From CAXDOZ01 sp963991145 (GTDB lineage Bacteria > Bacteroidota > Bacteroidia > Chitinophagales > JABDMM01): 5,796 bases of DNA. The translations under genes were made by a program, and so were the position numbers. The stretch spans positions 1 through 5,796 of the forward strand of contig CAXDOZ010000137.1 of the NCBI GenBank assembly GCA_963991145.1. The letters are read 5' to 3'. Shown here one piece after another: positions 1 to 5,796 of the stretch. The notes under the pieces were generated by a model. It was not told the DNA's origin and did no database searches. It was given only the letters and a program-made list of their open reading frames with translations. Every line of letters begins with the position of its first letter. Position 1 is the first letter of the stretch.

Positions 1-47
1 GAGATTTCTGCCTGTCTCGTGGGCTCGGAGATGTGTATAAGAGACAG
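1..47 (+). other. Untrimmed Illumina Nextera i7 adapter (sequencing artefact)
   Basis: Bases 29-47 are exactly the 19-base Tn5 mosaic end AGATGTGTATAAGAGACAG. Together with 14-28 they make up the 34-base Nextera read-2 transposase adapter. Bases 6-13 (TTCTGCCT) sit where the i7 index belongs and match, from memory, index N703 as written in the adapter. Bases 1-5 (GAGAT) match the last bases of the P7 oligo. All parts are in the correct order and spacing, so this is library adapter left on a contig end, not genomic DNA or a natural transposon end. The ATG at 33-35 lies inside the mosaic end and produces the artefactual peptide start MYKRQ fused in frame to the real argS product. Confidence 0.97.
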
Positions 48-911
48 GTTTGGGTCGATCTCAGCGATGAAGGATTAGATGAGAAGCTCCTAATCCGTAG
101 CGATGGAACCTCTGTTTATATAACCCAGGATCTGGGTGTTGCCGAAGCTCGTTACGAGGATTACAAAATGGATCAGCTCGATTATGTAGTTGGCGATGAG
201 CAGAACTACCACTTCAAAGTGCTCAAGCTGATCTTACAAAAGATGGGTCGCCCTTACGCAGATGGGATCACGCATATCAGTTATGGAATGGTGGACCTTC
301 CCGATGGAAAGATGAAATCTCGTGAGGGGACAACAGTTGATGCAGATGATCTAATGGCAGCAATGTTTGATACCGCAAAAGATTACACCAGTGAGTCGGG
401 CAAGGCAGATGGCCTATCGGCCGATGAGGCCAATTCCCTGTACCAGCAAATTGGATTGGGAGCATTGAAGTTCTTCATCCTACGCGTGAATCCTAAGAAG
501 CGCATCCTATTCAACCCAAAGGAATCAATCGACTTCCAGGGTTTTACGGGGCCATTTATCCAGTATACTCATGCGAGAATTCAATCAGTGCTTCGCAAGG
601 CTTCGGAGATGACTTTACCTGAGCCTCCGGCCGATTACCCAATGAATGACCTTGAGCGCGATATCATCGTTCAGCTCTATCAATATCCTTCTGTGATCGC
701 TGCTGCGGCAGAGAATCTCGATCCTTCAGAGATTGCGAACTACGCTTATAATCTCGCAAAGAGCTTCAACAAGTTCTACGCAGAGTACAGCATCTTAAGA
801 GCTGATTCAGATACTGAGATCGCCTTTAGAGTTCAGCTGGCGGAAGCTGTTGCAGATACATTGAAGCAGGCTACGAGATTGCTTGGAATGGAAGTTCCGG
901 ATAGAATGTAA
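48..911 (+). CDS. argS: Arginyl-tRNA synthetase, C-terminal part (5' partial)
   Basis: Class I aminoacyl-tRNA synthetase that joins arginine to tRNA-Arg using ATP in the cytoplasm. About 287 residues remain of a family usually near 550-600, so the N-terminal domain and HIGH motif lie off the window. Visible marks, numbered from the first genuine codon at 48: the catalytic-domain segment DGTSVYITQDLG (about 19-30), VVGDEQNYHF (about 47-56), the KMSKS-loop variant KMKSREGT (about 88-95, DNA from 309), then the DALR-type anticodon-binding domain from about FTGPFIQYTHAR (166-177) to the C-terminus LGMEVPDRM. The KMKSR form is usual in Bacteroidota. The upstream ATG at 33 is adapter sequence and must not be used as the start. 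The TAA stop at 909-911 directly abuts the stop of the convergent TPR gene. The identification is secure; only the 5' end is missing. Confidence 0.96.
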   Translation, partial: VWVDLSDEGLDEKLLIRSDGTSVYITQDLGVAEARYEDYKMDQLDYVVGDEQNYHFKVLKLILQKMGRPYADGITHISYGMVDLPDGKMKSREGTTVDADDLMAAMFDTAKDYTSESGKADGLSADEANSLYQQIGLGALKFFILRVNPKKRILFNPKESIDFQGFTGPFIQYTHARIQSVLRKASEMTLPEPPADYPMNDLERDIIVQLYQYPSVIAAAAENLDPSEIANYAYNLAKSFNKFYAEYSILRADSDTEIAFRVQLAEAVADTLKQATRLLGMEVPDRM

Positions 912-2624
912 TTACTGATAAGGCATCACCGCCTCGGGATCGATAGCCTTTGCCATCTCCACATAGATCTTAGAGGTCTTCTTGTCCTTATTCTCCTTGT
1001 AACAATAGGCCATTAGCATAAGCAACTCTGCATTCTCGGGCTCCAGCGCCATTGCCTGATCGAGAGCCATCAAAGCCATATCGTAATCCTGGATGTAGGC
1101 ATAAGTGTTTCCCATATTGTAATAGGAACTGTAATGCTCGGGGTCGAGGCCTACGGCCGATTCAAAATTGGCCACTGCCATATAGTAGTCTTTAGCTCCC
1201 ATATAGCTTAGACCAAGCTTGTAATAGTTGATCGCCGACTCATCCACTGATGATAATCTATCAAAGTAGTCTACCGCTTCCCAGTAATCACCTTCGAGAT
1301 AGAAGATGTTACCAAGGTATTCCAGGGCTTTTGCCCTGCGGGGATTAAGCTTCAATACCTCATCGAAAGCCACAATTGCTTTGCCTGATTCACCAAGCAT
1401 ATCATTGCACTCACCAAGCTGAAAATAGATCTCCTCAAGTAGCTTTGGATCATTCACCGATTGAAGAGCATCCTGAAAAGCACTGGTGGCAAGCTCGATA
1501 TTATCTAATAGTCGATGAACTCTGCCCAGATTGTAATGCGCCTGACCGTAGCCGGGATCAATGATCGTAGCCTGCTTGAAGTAGTTCTTTGCCTCTGTTG
1601 GATTTGGCATGGCCAGATAGCTCATCCCAGCCATATTGCACATTCCCGCATCTCTTGGGTGTAGCTCAAGATAATCTTTGAAGGCTGCACTTGAAGACAG
1701 ATAATCTTCCTGTTTGTAATAGGTGTAGGCAATCATTCGAAGCGCCGTAGAGTCATCTTCTCTCCTGTCCAGCACGTGATTGTAATAAAAGAGCGCTTTC
1801 TCGTATTCCTCTGCGCCATAAAAGTGATAGCCCAGCTCAAGAGCATATTGCAAACTATCGGGATTGGCTTCAACCAGCTCCTCCATGATGGCAATTCCAC
1901 TGTCAGCGCTACCAGACCTACGGTGAAGGTCAGCCAGTGCTAAGTAAGATGGATCATAGTTGGGATTAGTATCGATCGAGCGTCGGTAAGCTCTCTTTGC
2001 CAGTTTTGGATTGTTCATCCCTTCAAGGCCAATCCCCAGCAGATACCAGTGCTCCGGATTATCCGGCTCCACAGAACAAAGAGTTTGAAAGTTGATCAAA
2101 GCCTCCATGTACTCATCTAACTGCAGCTGACTCAAACCCTGGAATTTATAGGCGGTTTGATTGGTCTTCTTCACTTCAAATGCTCTCCCACATATGGTTT
2201 CAGCTTCGGGGAAATCTCTCATTCGATAAGCCTGAATACAGAGGATATTAAGGGCATTAAAGTCAGTGGGTCTGGTATCGGCGAAGCGCACAAAATCGGC
2301 TTGAGCGGCTTTCTGTCGGTCCATGTTCAGGTATGCTGAGCCACGGTAGTAGTAAAGCATTGAGTCTGCCCGGTCATAGAGGCCTTCGGCCCGATTAAGC
2401 TCATTTACTGCTTCACTGTAATCTTCTGTAAAGTATAATGAGCGGCCATAGAAATCGTGGTACTCGGCGATGGTATCGTTTTGCTCAATGATCTGAGAGA
2501 AAGTAAATGCTGCCTTTTCATATTCTCCTTTCATGTAGAAAGTCATGGCGGCTTCCCAGTTGGCAAAGCTTAGAGAAGGGCTAAAAATGAAAAAAGCCAT
2601 CAATATGGCGAGTGCTCTGAACAT
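912..2624 (-). CDS. Secreted tetratricopeptide-repeat protein, about 16 TPRs, function unknown
   Basis: A 570-residue protein made of a signal peptide and TPR helices. Residues 1-21 form a short Sec signal: Arg3, a hydrophobic core, and probable cleavage after SFA (Ser19-Phe20-Ala21, before NWE). There is no lipobox cysteine, so a periplasmic or exported soluble protein is inferred. From about 21 to 566 the sequence follows a 34-residue period with TPR hallmarks (G/A-Y early in helix A, A at 20, P at about 32), for example GEYEKAAF (33-40), EEYEKALFYYNHVL (272-285), ESGKAIVAFDEVLKLNP (412-428) and QDYDMALMALDQAMALEP (512-529). That is close to 16 consecutive units with almost no other domain. 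TPR solenoids bind peptides or scaffold complexes; the partner is not visible here. The ATG at 2622-2624 is chosen because it supplies the basic residue of the signal peptide; ATG codon 9 is an alternative. It converges on argS with zero spacing and has no terminator of its own in the gap. Confidence 0.9.
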   Translation of the reverse strand: MFRALAILMAFFIFSPSLSFANWEAAMTFYMKGEYEKAAFTFSQIIEQNDTIAEYHDFYGRSLYFTEDYSEAVNELNRAEGLYDRADSMLYYYRGSAYLNMDRQKAAQADFVRFADTRPTDFNALNILCIQAYRMRDFPEAETICGRAFEVKKTNQTAYKFQGLSQLQLDEYMEALINFQTLCSVEPDNPEHWYLLGIGLEGMNNPKLAKRAYRRSIDTNPNYDPSYLALADLHRRSGSADSGIAIMEELVEANPDSLQYALELGYHFYGAEEYEKALFYYNHVLDRREDDSTALRMIAYTYYKQEDYLSSSAAFKDYLELHPRDAGMCNMAGMSYLAMPNPTEAKNYFKQATIIDPGYGQAHYNLGRVHRLLDNIELATSAFQDALQSVNDPKLLEEIYFQLGECNDMLGESGKAIVAFDEVLKLNPRRAKALEYLGNIFYLEGDYWEAVDYFDRLSSVDESAINYYKLGLSYMGAKDYYMAVANFESAVGLDPEHYSSYYNMGNTYAYIQDYDMALMALDQAMALEPENAELLMLMAYCYKENKDKKTSKIYVEMAKAIDPEAVMPYQ

Positions 2625-2629
2625 CGGGG

Positions 2630-2656
2630 CAAATATAGAATCCTATTATGGGCAAA
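2630..2656 (-). promoter_or_regulatory. Candidate Bacteroidota promoter for the TPR gene, near-leaderless
   Basis: On the minus strand TATATTTG (2637 down to 2630) matches the Bacteroidota -7 consensus TAnnTTTG. A TTTG at 2656-2653, formed by the end of the T-tract of the terminator of the neighbouring gene, could act as the -33 box, but the 15-base spacing is shorter than the usual 17-21 or so. Given the usual distance from the -7 box, transcription would begin around 2626, about two bases before the ATG at 2624. The mRNA would then have almost no 5' leader. The -7 match is seen; promoter use and start point are inferred. Confidence 0.42.
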
Positions 2657-2680
2657 AAAAAGGGGAAGCCAAGCTTCCCC
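2654..2680 (-). terminator. Intrinsic terminator of the PUR-alpha-like gene
   Basis: Read on the minus strand, an 8-bp perfect stem (GGGGAAGC at 2680-2673, GCTTCCCC at 2669-2662) closes a 3-base TTG loop. It is followed at once by eight T (2661-2654). This is a textbook Rho-independent terminator, 21 bases past the stop codon of the PUR-like gene at 2702. It would end the leftward transcript of the exporter and PUR genes and insulate the TPR gene from it. Confidence 0.93.
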
Positions 2681-2701
2681 AGTATATTTGTAGACCAGAG
2701 A

Positions 2702-3214
2702 TTAATCCCAGGTCATTGCTTCTTCATCACTGTGGTCAACTGACTCATTGGTGGTTTCCTCAGCTACAGGTTCTTCAACAACTTCTTCCTGCTCTTCATT
2801 TACAGGCTCAGTTTTGATCTCTTCTTCCTCAGTGCTTTCAGTCTCTTCAGTGTAGTACTCCTCTTCAGTAGAGGTAGACTCTTCGCTCTTTTGGTAGTCG
2901 TTGTTGTAAGAATTGTTTGTGATTACTTCGGGACGCTTATCGTATTGATCAAAGTCGTATTCCGGCATAAGCTCTTCTTTCACATGGTCGACAGTGTTTT
3001 GCATTGCCTCCATGAATTTGTTGAAGTCCTCTTTGTAAAGGAAGATCTTATGTCGCTCGTAGCCACCATCATTAAATTTCCTTTTGCTCTCAGTAATGGT
3101 AATGTAGTAGTCGTCATACTTAGTAGCGCGAACATCGAAAAAATAAGTTCTTCGCTTACCAGCCTTGAGTTTTTGAGCGTACATACCATTCTGCTTGTTC
3201 CGATTCTCTTCCAC
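2702..3214 (-). CDS. PUR-alpha-like DUF3276 family protein with acidic C-terminal tail
   Basis: Small nucleic-acid-binding protein related to eukaryotic PUR-alpha, a family that dimerises and binds single-stranded DNA or RNA; the role in Bacteroidota is not established. With the GTG start at 3212-3214 the protein has 170 residues. The PUR-like domain (about 11-82) shows the family strings KAGKRRTYFFDVRATK, DDYYITITESKRKF and ERHKIFLYKEDFNKFMEAM, followed by VDHVKEELMP. From about residue 109 to the end (170) the tail is a low-complexity acidic stretch with about 24 Glu and 3 Asp against 2 Lys, probably disordered. Start choice: the longest frame opens at TTG 3250, but that TTG is the end of a promoter-like TATATTTG, so it is probably untranscribed. 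GTG 3214 gives an N-terminus (MEENRNKQNGMYAQKL) of the usual family length. ATG 3184 is the next option (160 residues). It lies 57 bases after the exporter gene on the same strand and ends just before a strong terminator. Confidence 0.88.
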   Translation of the reverse strand: MEENRNKQNGMYAQKLKAGKRRTYFFDVRATKYDDYYITITESKRKFNDGGYERHKIFLYKEDFNKFMEAMQNTVDHVKEELMPEYDFDQYDKRPEVITNNSYNNDYQKSEESTSTEEEYYTEETESTEEEEIKTEPVNEEQEEVVEEPVAEETTNESVDHSDEEAMTWD

Positions 3215-3247
3215 TATTATCTGTTTAAGGTTTGGTAATGATAGCGT

Positions 3248-3255
3248 CAAATATA
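3248..3255 (-). promoter_or_regulatory. Candidate -7 promoter box for the PUR-alpha-like gene
   Basis: The minus strand reads TATATTTG (3255 down to 3248), a match to TAnnTTTG and the same octamer as in front of the TPR gene. It lies in the 57-base gap between the exporter stop and the GTG at 3214. It predicts a start near 3244 and a leader of about 30 bases. No TTTG/TTG -33 box is visible at the expected distance, so this is a half-supported promoter. The PUR gene could equally be read through from the exporter gene. Confidence 0.4.
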
Positions 3256-3271
3256 TTCAAATCCCTGTTTT

Positions 3272-5059
3272 TTAAAGAGGTTGCTCCTCTATTTGCTGCC
3301 TTTGCCACATCTCAAAATAGAAACCACTGCTCTCGATCAGCTGCTCATGAGTTCCCGATTCAATGATCTTTCCCTCATCCATTACCAGGATATTATCGAA
3401 GTTCAATAGGGAGAATATTCGGTGTGTGATCACAATGCTAGTCTTGTTGCGCATCAGCTCATCAAAGCGGCTAAGTATCTCTTTTTCAGTGTTTGCGTCC
3501 ACTGCTGAGAGACAATCATCCAGTACTAATACACTCGGGTTTTTTACCAATGCACGGGCAATAGAGATCCTTTGTTTTTGTCCTCCCGAGAGTGTCACTC
3601 CTCTTTCCCCAACCATCGTATCGAAGGCTTCGGGGAAGCGCTGGATCTCATTGAAAATAAATGCATCTTTTGCAGCAGATTCTGCAATTATCGGGTCATC
3701 ACTATCGGTTCCAAACAGAATGTTGTTCCTAATACTATCACTGAAGAGGAATACATCCTGAGGCACGTATCCAACCTGAGCTCTGAAATCAGTGAGATTG
3801 ATCTTTCTGATATCCAGATCATCGACCGCTATTTCGCCCGAATCAACATCATAGGTTCTCATGAGAAGATCAGCAATGGTTGACTTGCCTGAGCCCGTTC
3901 GTCCCACGATCGCCCAACGCTCTCCTTCTTTGATATGAAAGCTCACATCGTTCATTGCAACTATCCCGGTATCCGGATAGGTGAAAACTACATTCTCAAA
4001 CCTGATGTCTCCTTTGAGCTTGAACGGCTCTTCAGTAGGGTTTTGAATTCCAGGTTCAGTATTCAGAAACTCATTGATCCTTTTTTGACTGGCCGCTGCT
4101 CTTTGCACGATCGAAGCTATCCAGCCGATGGCAGTCACAGGCCATGTAAGCATATTGACATAGATCACAAACTCCGCGATCACACCAAAAGTGATCCTAC
4201 CATTCATATACTCGATTCCCCCAACGTAGATCACGATCACATTACTCGCACCTACAAGGAGAAGCATTAATGGGAAAAAGTAGGACTCGATTCTTGCCAG
4301 ATGAAGTGACTTGTCTTTGTAAACATCACTCTCTTTATCGAAGAAGTTGCTTACGGCTTTTTCCTGCACATAGGATTTGATCACCCTGATTCCGGCAAAG
4401 TTCTCCTGTGCTATTGAGGTCAGATCAGAAAGCTTTGCCTGGATCTCCTCACTGGCTTTATTAATAAGAGTATTTACGAAGTAAATGGAGATGGATAGGA
4501 TCGGTAATGGTAAAAGGACCCACAAGGTCAGGGTAACATTTACACTAAGCATGGTTGTGATCACCATGATCAGCATGATACTGAGGTTGATGAAATACAT
4601 CAGTGCAGGACCAAGGTACATTCTTACCCTATTCACATCTTCAGTGATTCGAGACATCAGGTCACCGGTTGAACGGCGCTTATAAAATGTTTGATCCAGT
4701 TTCTGGTAATGCGTGTAGACCTCATTTCTAAGATCGTATTCGATCAATCTGGACATCACGATCAGAGTTTGTCGCATGAGGAACATGAACAAACCTTTTG
4801 AGAGTGCCAGCGCCATATAGATTCCTCCAATGATCAATAAGCCCTGAAGGAAGCTTTGATAGATATCGGCTTGAAGATCATCAAAGCCCAAAAAGAATCG
4901 GAAGAAGCGCAGATTCTCGGTCACAAGGTCAATCGCATGACGGATGACCTGTGGGCTAAGAACGTTGAACACATTGGACATGGAGACGAATAAAATCCCC
5001 ATTAAAAGGCGCCAGCGATACTTCCAGAAATACTTGTTTAAAAAGGCGAGACTCTTCAT
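3272..5059 (-). CDS. Half-size ABC exporter, fused permease and ATPase (MdlA/YheI-like)
   Basis: A 595-residue inner-membrane exporter of the type I (MsbA/MdlB) fold with one membrane domain and one ATPase domain, so it must pair with itself or another half. Substrate unknown. Hydrophobic segments lie at roughly 18-36, 72-95, 151-173, 176-196, 261-282 and 291-312, giving the expected six helices. ATPase motifs: A-loop Tyr361, Walker A GRTGSGKST (386-394), Q-loop Gln434 in YVPQD, signature LSGGQ (490-494), Walker B LVLDD (511-515), D-loop SAVD (518-521), H-loop His546. The residue after the Walker B Asp is Asp515, where active ATPases usually have the catalytic Glu. Asp here is typical of the degenerate-site half of heterodimeric exporters such as TM287, BmrC or MdlA, as I recall them. 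No second ABC half is next to it. The ATG at 5057-5059 opens directly into a basic, then hydrophobic N-terminus of normal length. It is divergent from the dehydrogenase gene and upstream of the PUR gene. Confidence 0.94.
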   Translation of the reverse strand: MKSLAFLNKYFWKYRWRLLMGILFVSMSNVFNVLSPQVIRHAIDLVTENLRFFRFFLGFDDLQADIYQSFLQGLLIIGGIYMALALSKGLFMFLMRQTLIVMSRLIEYDLRNEVYTHYQKLDQTFYKRRSTGDLMSRITEDVNRVRMYLGPALMYFINLSIMLIMVITTMLSVNVTLTLWVLLPLPILSISIYFVNTLINKASEEIQAKLSDLTSIAQENFAGIRVIKSYVQEKAVSNFFDKESDVYKDKSLHLARIESYFFPLMLLLVGASNVIVIYVGGIEYMNGRITFGVIAEFVIYVNMLTWPVTAIGWIASIVQRAAASQKRINEFLNTEPGIQNPTEEPFKLKGDIRFENVVFTYPDTGIVAMNDVSFHIKEGERWAIVGRTGSGKSTIADLLMRTYDVDSGEIAVDDLDIRKINLTDFRAQVGYVPQDVFLFSDSIRNNILFGTDSDDPIIAESAAKDAFIFNEIQRFPEAFDTMVGERGVTLSGGQKQRISIARALVKNPSVLVLDDCLSAVDANTEKEILSRFDELMRNKTSIVITHRIFSLLNFDNILVMDEGKIIESGTHEQLIESSGFYFEMWQRQQIEEQPL

Positions 5060-5066
5060 GATTTTG

Positions 5067-5118
5067 GGTGCGCATATCCCATTTGTCTTGACGAAAAAAA
5101 AACTAATTTTGGCGCACC
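5067..5118. repeat. 7-bp inverted repeat flanking the divergent promoter
   Basis: GGTGCGC (5067-5073) and its exact reverse complement GCGCACC (5112-5118) bracket the rightward promoter. The left arm lies upstream of the -33 box and the right arm over the predicted transcription start. Both arms are also preceded by ATTTTGG (5061-5067 and 5106-5112). The arrangement could be a looped operator, but a 7-bp match within 95 bases has an appreciable chance of arising at random, so the functional reading is weak. Confidence 0.3.
5082..5111 (+). promoter_or_regulatory. Bacteroidota-type promoter for the amino-acid dehydrogenase
   Basis: TTTG at 5082-5085 and TAATTTTG at 5104-5111 match the Bacteroidota -33 (TTTG) and -7 (TAnnTTTG) boxes with an 18-base spacer, within the usual range. 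Transcription would start near 5115 and leave a leader of about 40 bases before the ATG at 5155. This is the best promoter match in the window. No Shine-Dalgarno sequence precedes the ATG, as is common in the phylum. Confidence 0.62.
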
Positions 5119-5154
5119 TTTTTCAGGGTGTAAGTTTACTTAAATTCTCTTGAC

Positions 5155-5796
5155 ATGGCGTCTAGCTCAGCATCTTCCGTACAGGAAGATTTCTCTAGTT
5201 CTTTATTTTCTCAATTAGATAACATGGGCCACGAGCAAGTGGTTTTCTGCCACGATGCAAAAACAGGCCTAAAAGCAATTATTGGAATCCATAACACCAC
5301 TCTTGGACCTGCTTTGGGTGGTACCAGAATTTGGAATTACAACAACGAAACCGAGGCATTGATCGATGTTCTTCGACTTTCTCGTGGTATGACCTACAAA
5401 AGCTCTATCGCGGGCATTGATCTCGGTGGAGGAAAAGCAGTGATCATTGGTAACTCAAAAGAGCGAGCAAACGATCGCGATTACTGGCTTCGCTACGGTG
5501 AGTTCATCGAGAGTCTTGGTGGAAAGTATATCACAGCTGAGGATGTTGGAACTTCTCCAGACATCATCAAAGTAGTTGCAGAAAGAACCAACCACGTGGC
5601 TGGAAAGCCGTTGGACATGGGCGGAACAGGGGATCCTTCTCCGGTAACTGCCAGAACTGTATATCTCGGAATGAAAGCATCTGCGAAAGCAGTTTGGGGC
5701 AAGGATGAGTTGAATGGCAGATCTGTTTTGATCCAGGGCGGCGGTCATGTTGGCCAATACCTTGCAGAGTACCTGAACGACGAGCAGGCGAAGATT
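5155..5796 (+). CDS. Leucine/valine-type amino-acid dehydrogenase (3' partial)
   Basis: NAD-dependent oxidative deaminase of the Glu/Leu/Phe/Val dehydrogenase family, reversibly converting a branched-chain amino acid to its 2-oxo acid plus ammonia in the cytoplasm. 214 residues are present of about 360-370; the frame is still open at the window edge. Visible marks: HEQVVFCHD (26-34), TTLGPALGGTR (48-58), MTYK with Lys82 and GGGK with Lys94 (the substrate-binding and catalytic lysines of leucine dehydrogenase by alignment from memory), the AEDVG motif with Asp130, GDPSPVTA (159-166), and the start of the NAD-binding Rossmann fold IQGGGHVGQYL (193-203). These favour leucine dehydrogenase, but valine or phenylalanine use cannot be excluded without the C-terminal half. 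ATG 5155 is the first start after an in-frame stop at 5131-5133. It gives an N-terminal extension of about 23 residues over Bacillus enzymes, as I recall for Bacteroidota homologues. It is divergent from the ABC exporter. Confidence 0.95.
   Translation, partial: MASSSASSVQEDFSSSLFSQLDNMGHEQVVFCHDAKTGLKAIIGIHNTTLGPALGGTRIWNYNNETEALIDVLRLSRGMTYKSSIAGIDLGGGKAVIIGNSKERANDRDYWLRYGEFIESLGGKYITAEDVGTSPDIIKVVAERTNHVAGKPLDMGGTGDPSPVTARTVYLGMKASAKAVWGKDELNGRSVLIQGGGHVGQYLAEYLNDEQAKI

Noticed and set aside
29..47. Tn5-like mosaic end as evidence of a natural transposon insertion into argS
   Set aside because: It is flanked by the Nextera index and P7 tail in exact library order and sits at the sequence edge, so it is adapter, not a mobile element.
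2702..2900. Low-complexity CTTCTTC/CTCTTC-rich DNA as a simple-sequence repeat
   Set aside because: It is explained by Glu codons (GAA/GAG) of the acidic tail and has no regular repeat unit.
2891..3238. 115-codon plus-strand open frame opposite the PUR-like gene
   Set aside because: It is the complement of a conserved coding region and gives a Val/Leu/Phe-rich sequence with no recognisable family; it looks like an antisense shadow.
3274..3291. Hairpin AGAGG-loop-CCTCT at the end of the exporter gene as a terminator
   Set aside because: The 5-bp stem lies within and just past the last codons, and on the minus strand it is followed by only three T then A residues, so it lacks a terminator T-tract.
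3363..3883. Overlapping plus-strand open frames of 103-132 codons opposite the exporter ATPase domain
   Set aside because: The minus strand carries all ABC motifs in order; the plus-strand products show no domain or start signal.
5098..5105. Leftward promoter TAGTTTTT for the ABC exporter
   Set aside because: It misses the final G of TAnnTTTG, has no TTG/TTTG -33 box at the right distance, and arises from a poly-A tract. Too weak to list as a feature.
5131..5138. Alternative -7 box TAAGTTTA just before the dehydrogenase start
   Set aside because: One mismatch to consensus and no suitable -33 box; the promoter at 5082-5111 is much better.
5455..5757. 100-codon minus-strand open frame within the dehydrogenase region
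   Set aside because: The plus strand encodes a clear leucine-dehydrogenase-type protein through the whole interval; the reverse frame has no support.

Overview
The window looks like a chromosomal housekeeping stretch from a member of the phylum Bacteroidota. The evidence is the KMKSR form of the arginyl-tRNA synthetase KMSKS loop, a PUR-alpha-like DUF3276 protein (a family I know mainly from this phylum), a leucine-dehydrogenase-type enzyme with the N-terminal extension typical of the phylum, TAnnTTTG-type promoter boxes, and no clear Shine-Dalgarno sequences. The order cannot be fixed from the sequence alone; a marine Flavobacteriales- or Cytophagales-like source is a guess.

The first 47 bases are not biological. 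They match an Illumina Nextera i7 adapter: the end of P7, an 8-base index and the transposon mosaic end. Genuine sequence starts at about base 48, inside argS, so the window begins at a contig or read end with untrimmed adapter.

Layout from left to right. (1) 48-911 (+): 3' half of argS. (2) 912-2624 (-): a secreted protein made almost entirely of about 16 tetratricopeptide repeats. It converges on argS with no base between the two stop codons. (3) 2625-2701: intergenic, with a strong intrinsic terminator for the gene to its right and a promoter-like box for the TPR gene. (4) 2702 to about 3214 (-): PUR-alpha-like nucleic-acid-binding protein with a long acidic tail. (5) 3272-5059 (-): half-size ABC exporter with aspartate at the catalytic-glutamate position. 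(6) 5060-5154: divergent intergenic region with a good Bacteroidota promoter facing right. (7) 5155-5796 (+): the first 214 residues of a leucine/valine-type amino-acid dehydrogenase, cut by the window end.

The ABC exporter and the PUR-like gene may be co-transcribed leftward, ending at the terminator at 2654-2680. The TPR gene then has its own start signal. I see no functional pathway joining these genes, no RNA genes, no mobile elements and no CRISPR. No stretch over 300 bases lacks a gene. I found no convincing new system; the points worth a second look are the adapter artefact, the abutting stop codons, the solitary exporter with an atypical Walker B, the acidic-tailed PUR protein, and the near-leaderless TPR gene.
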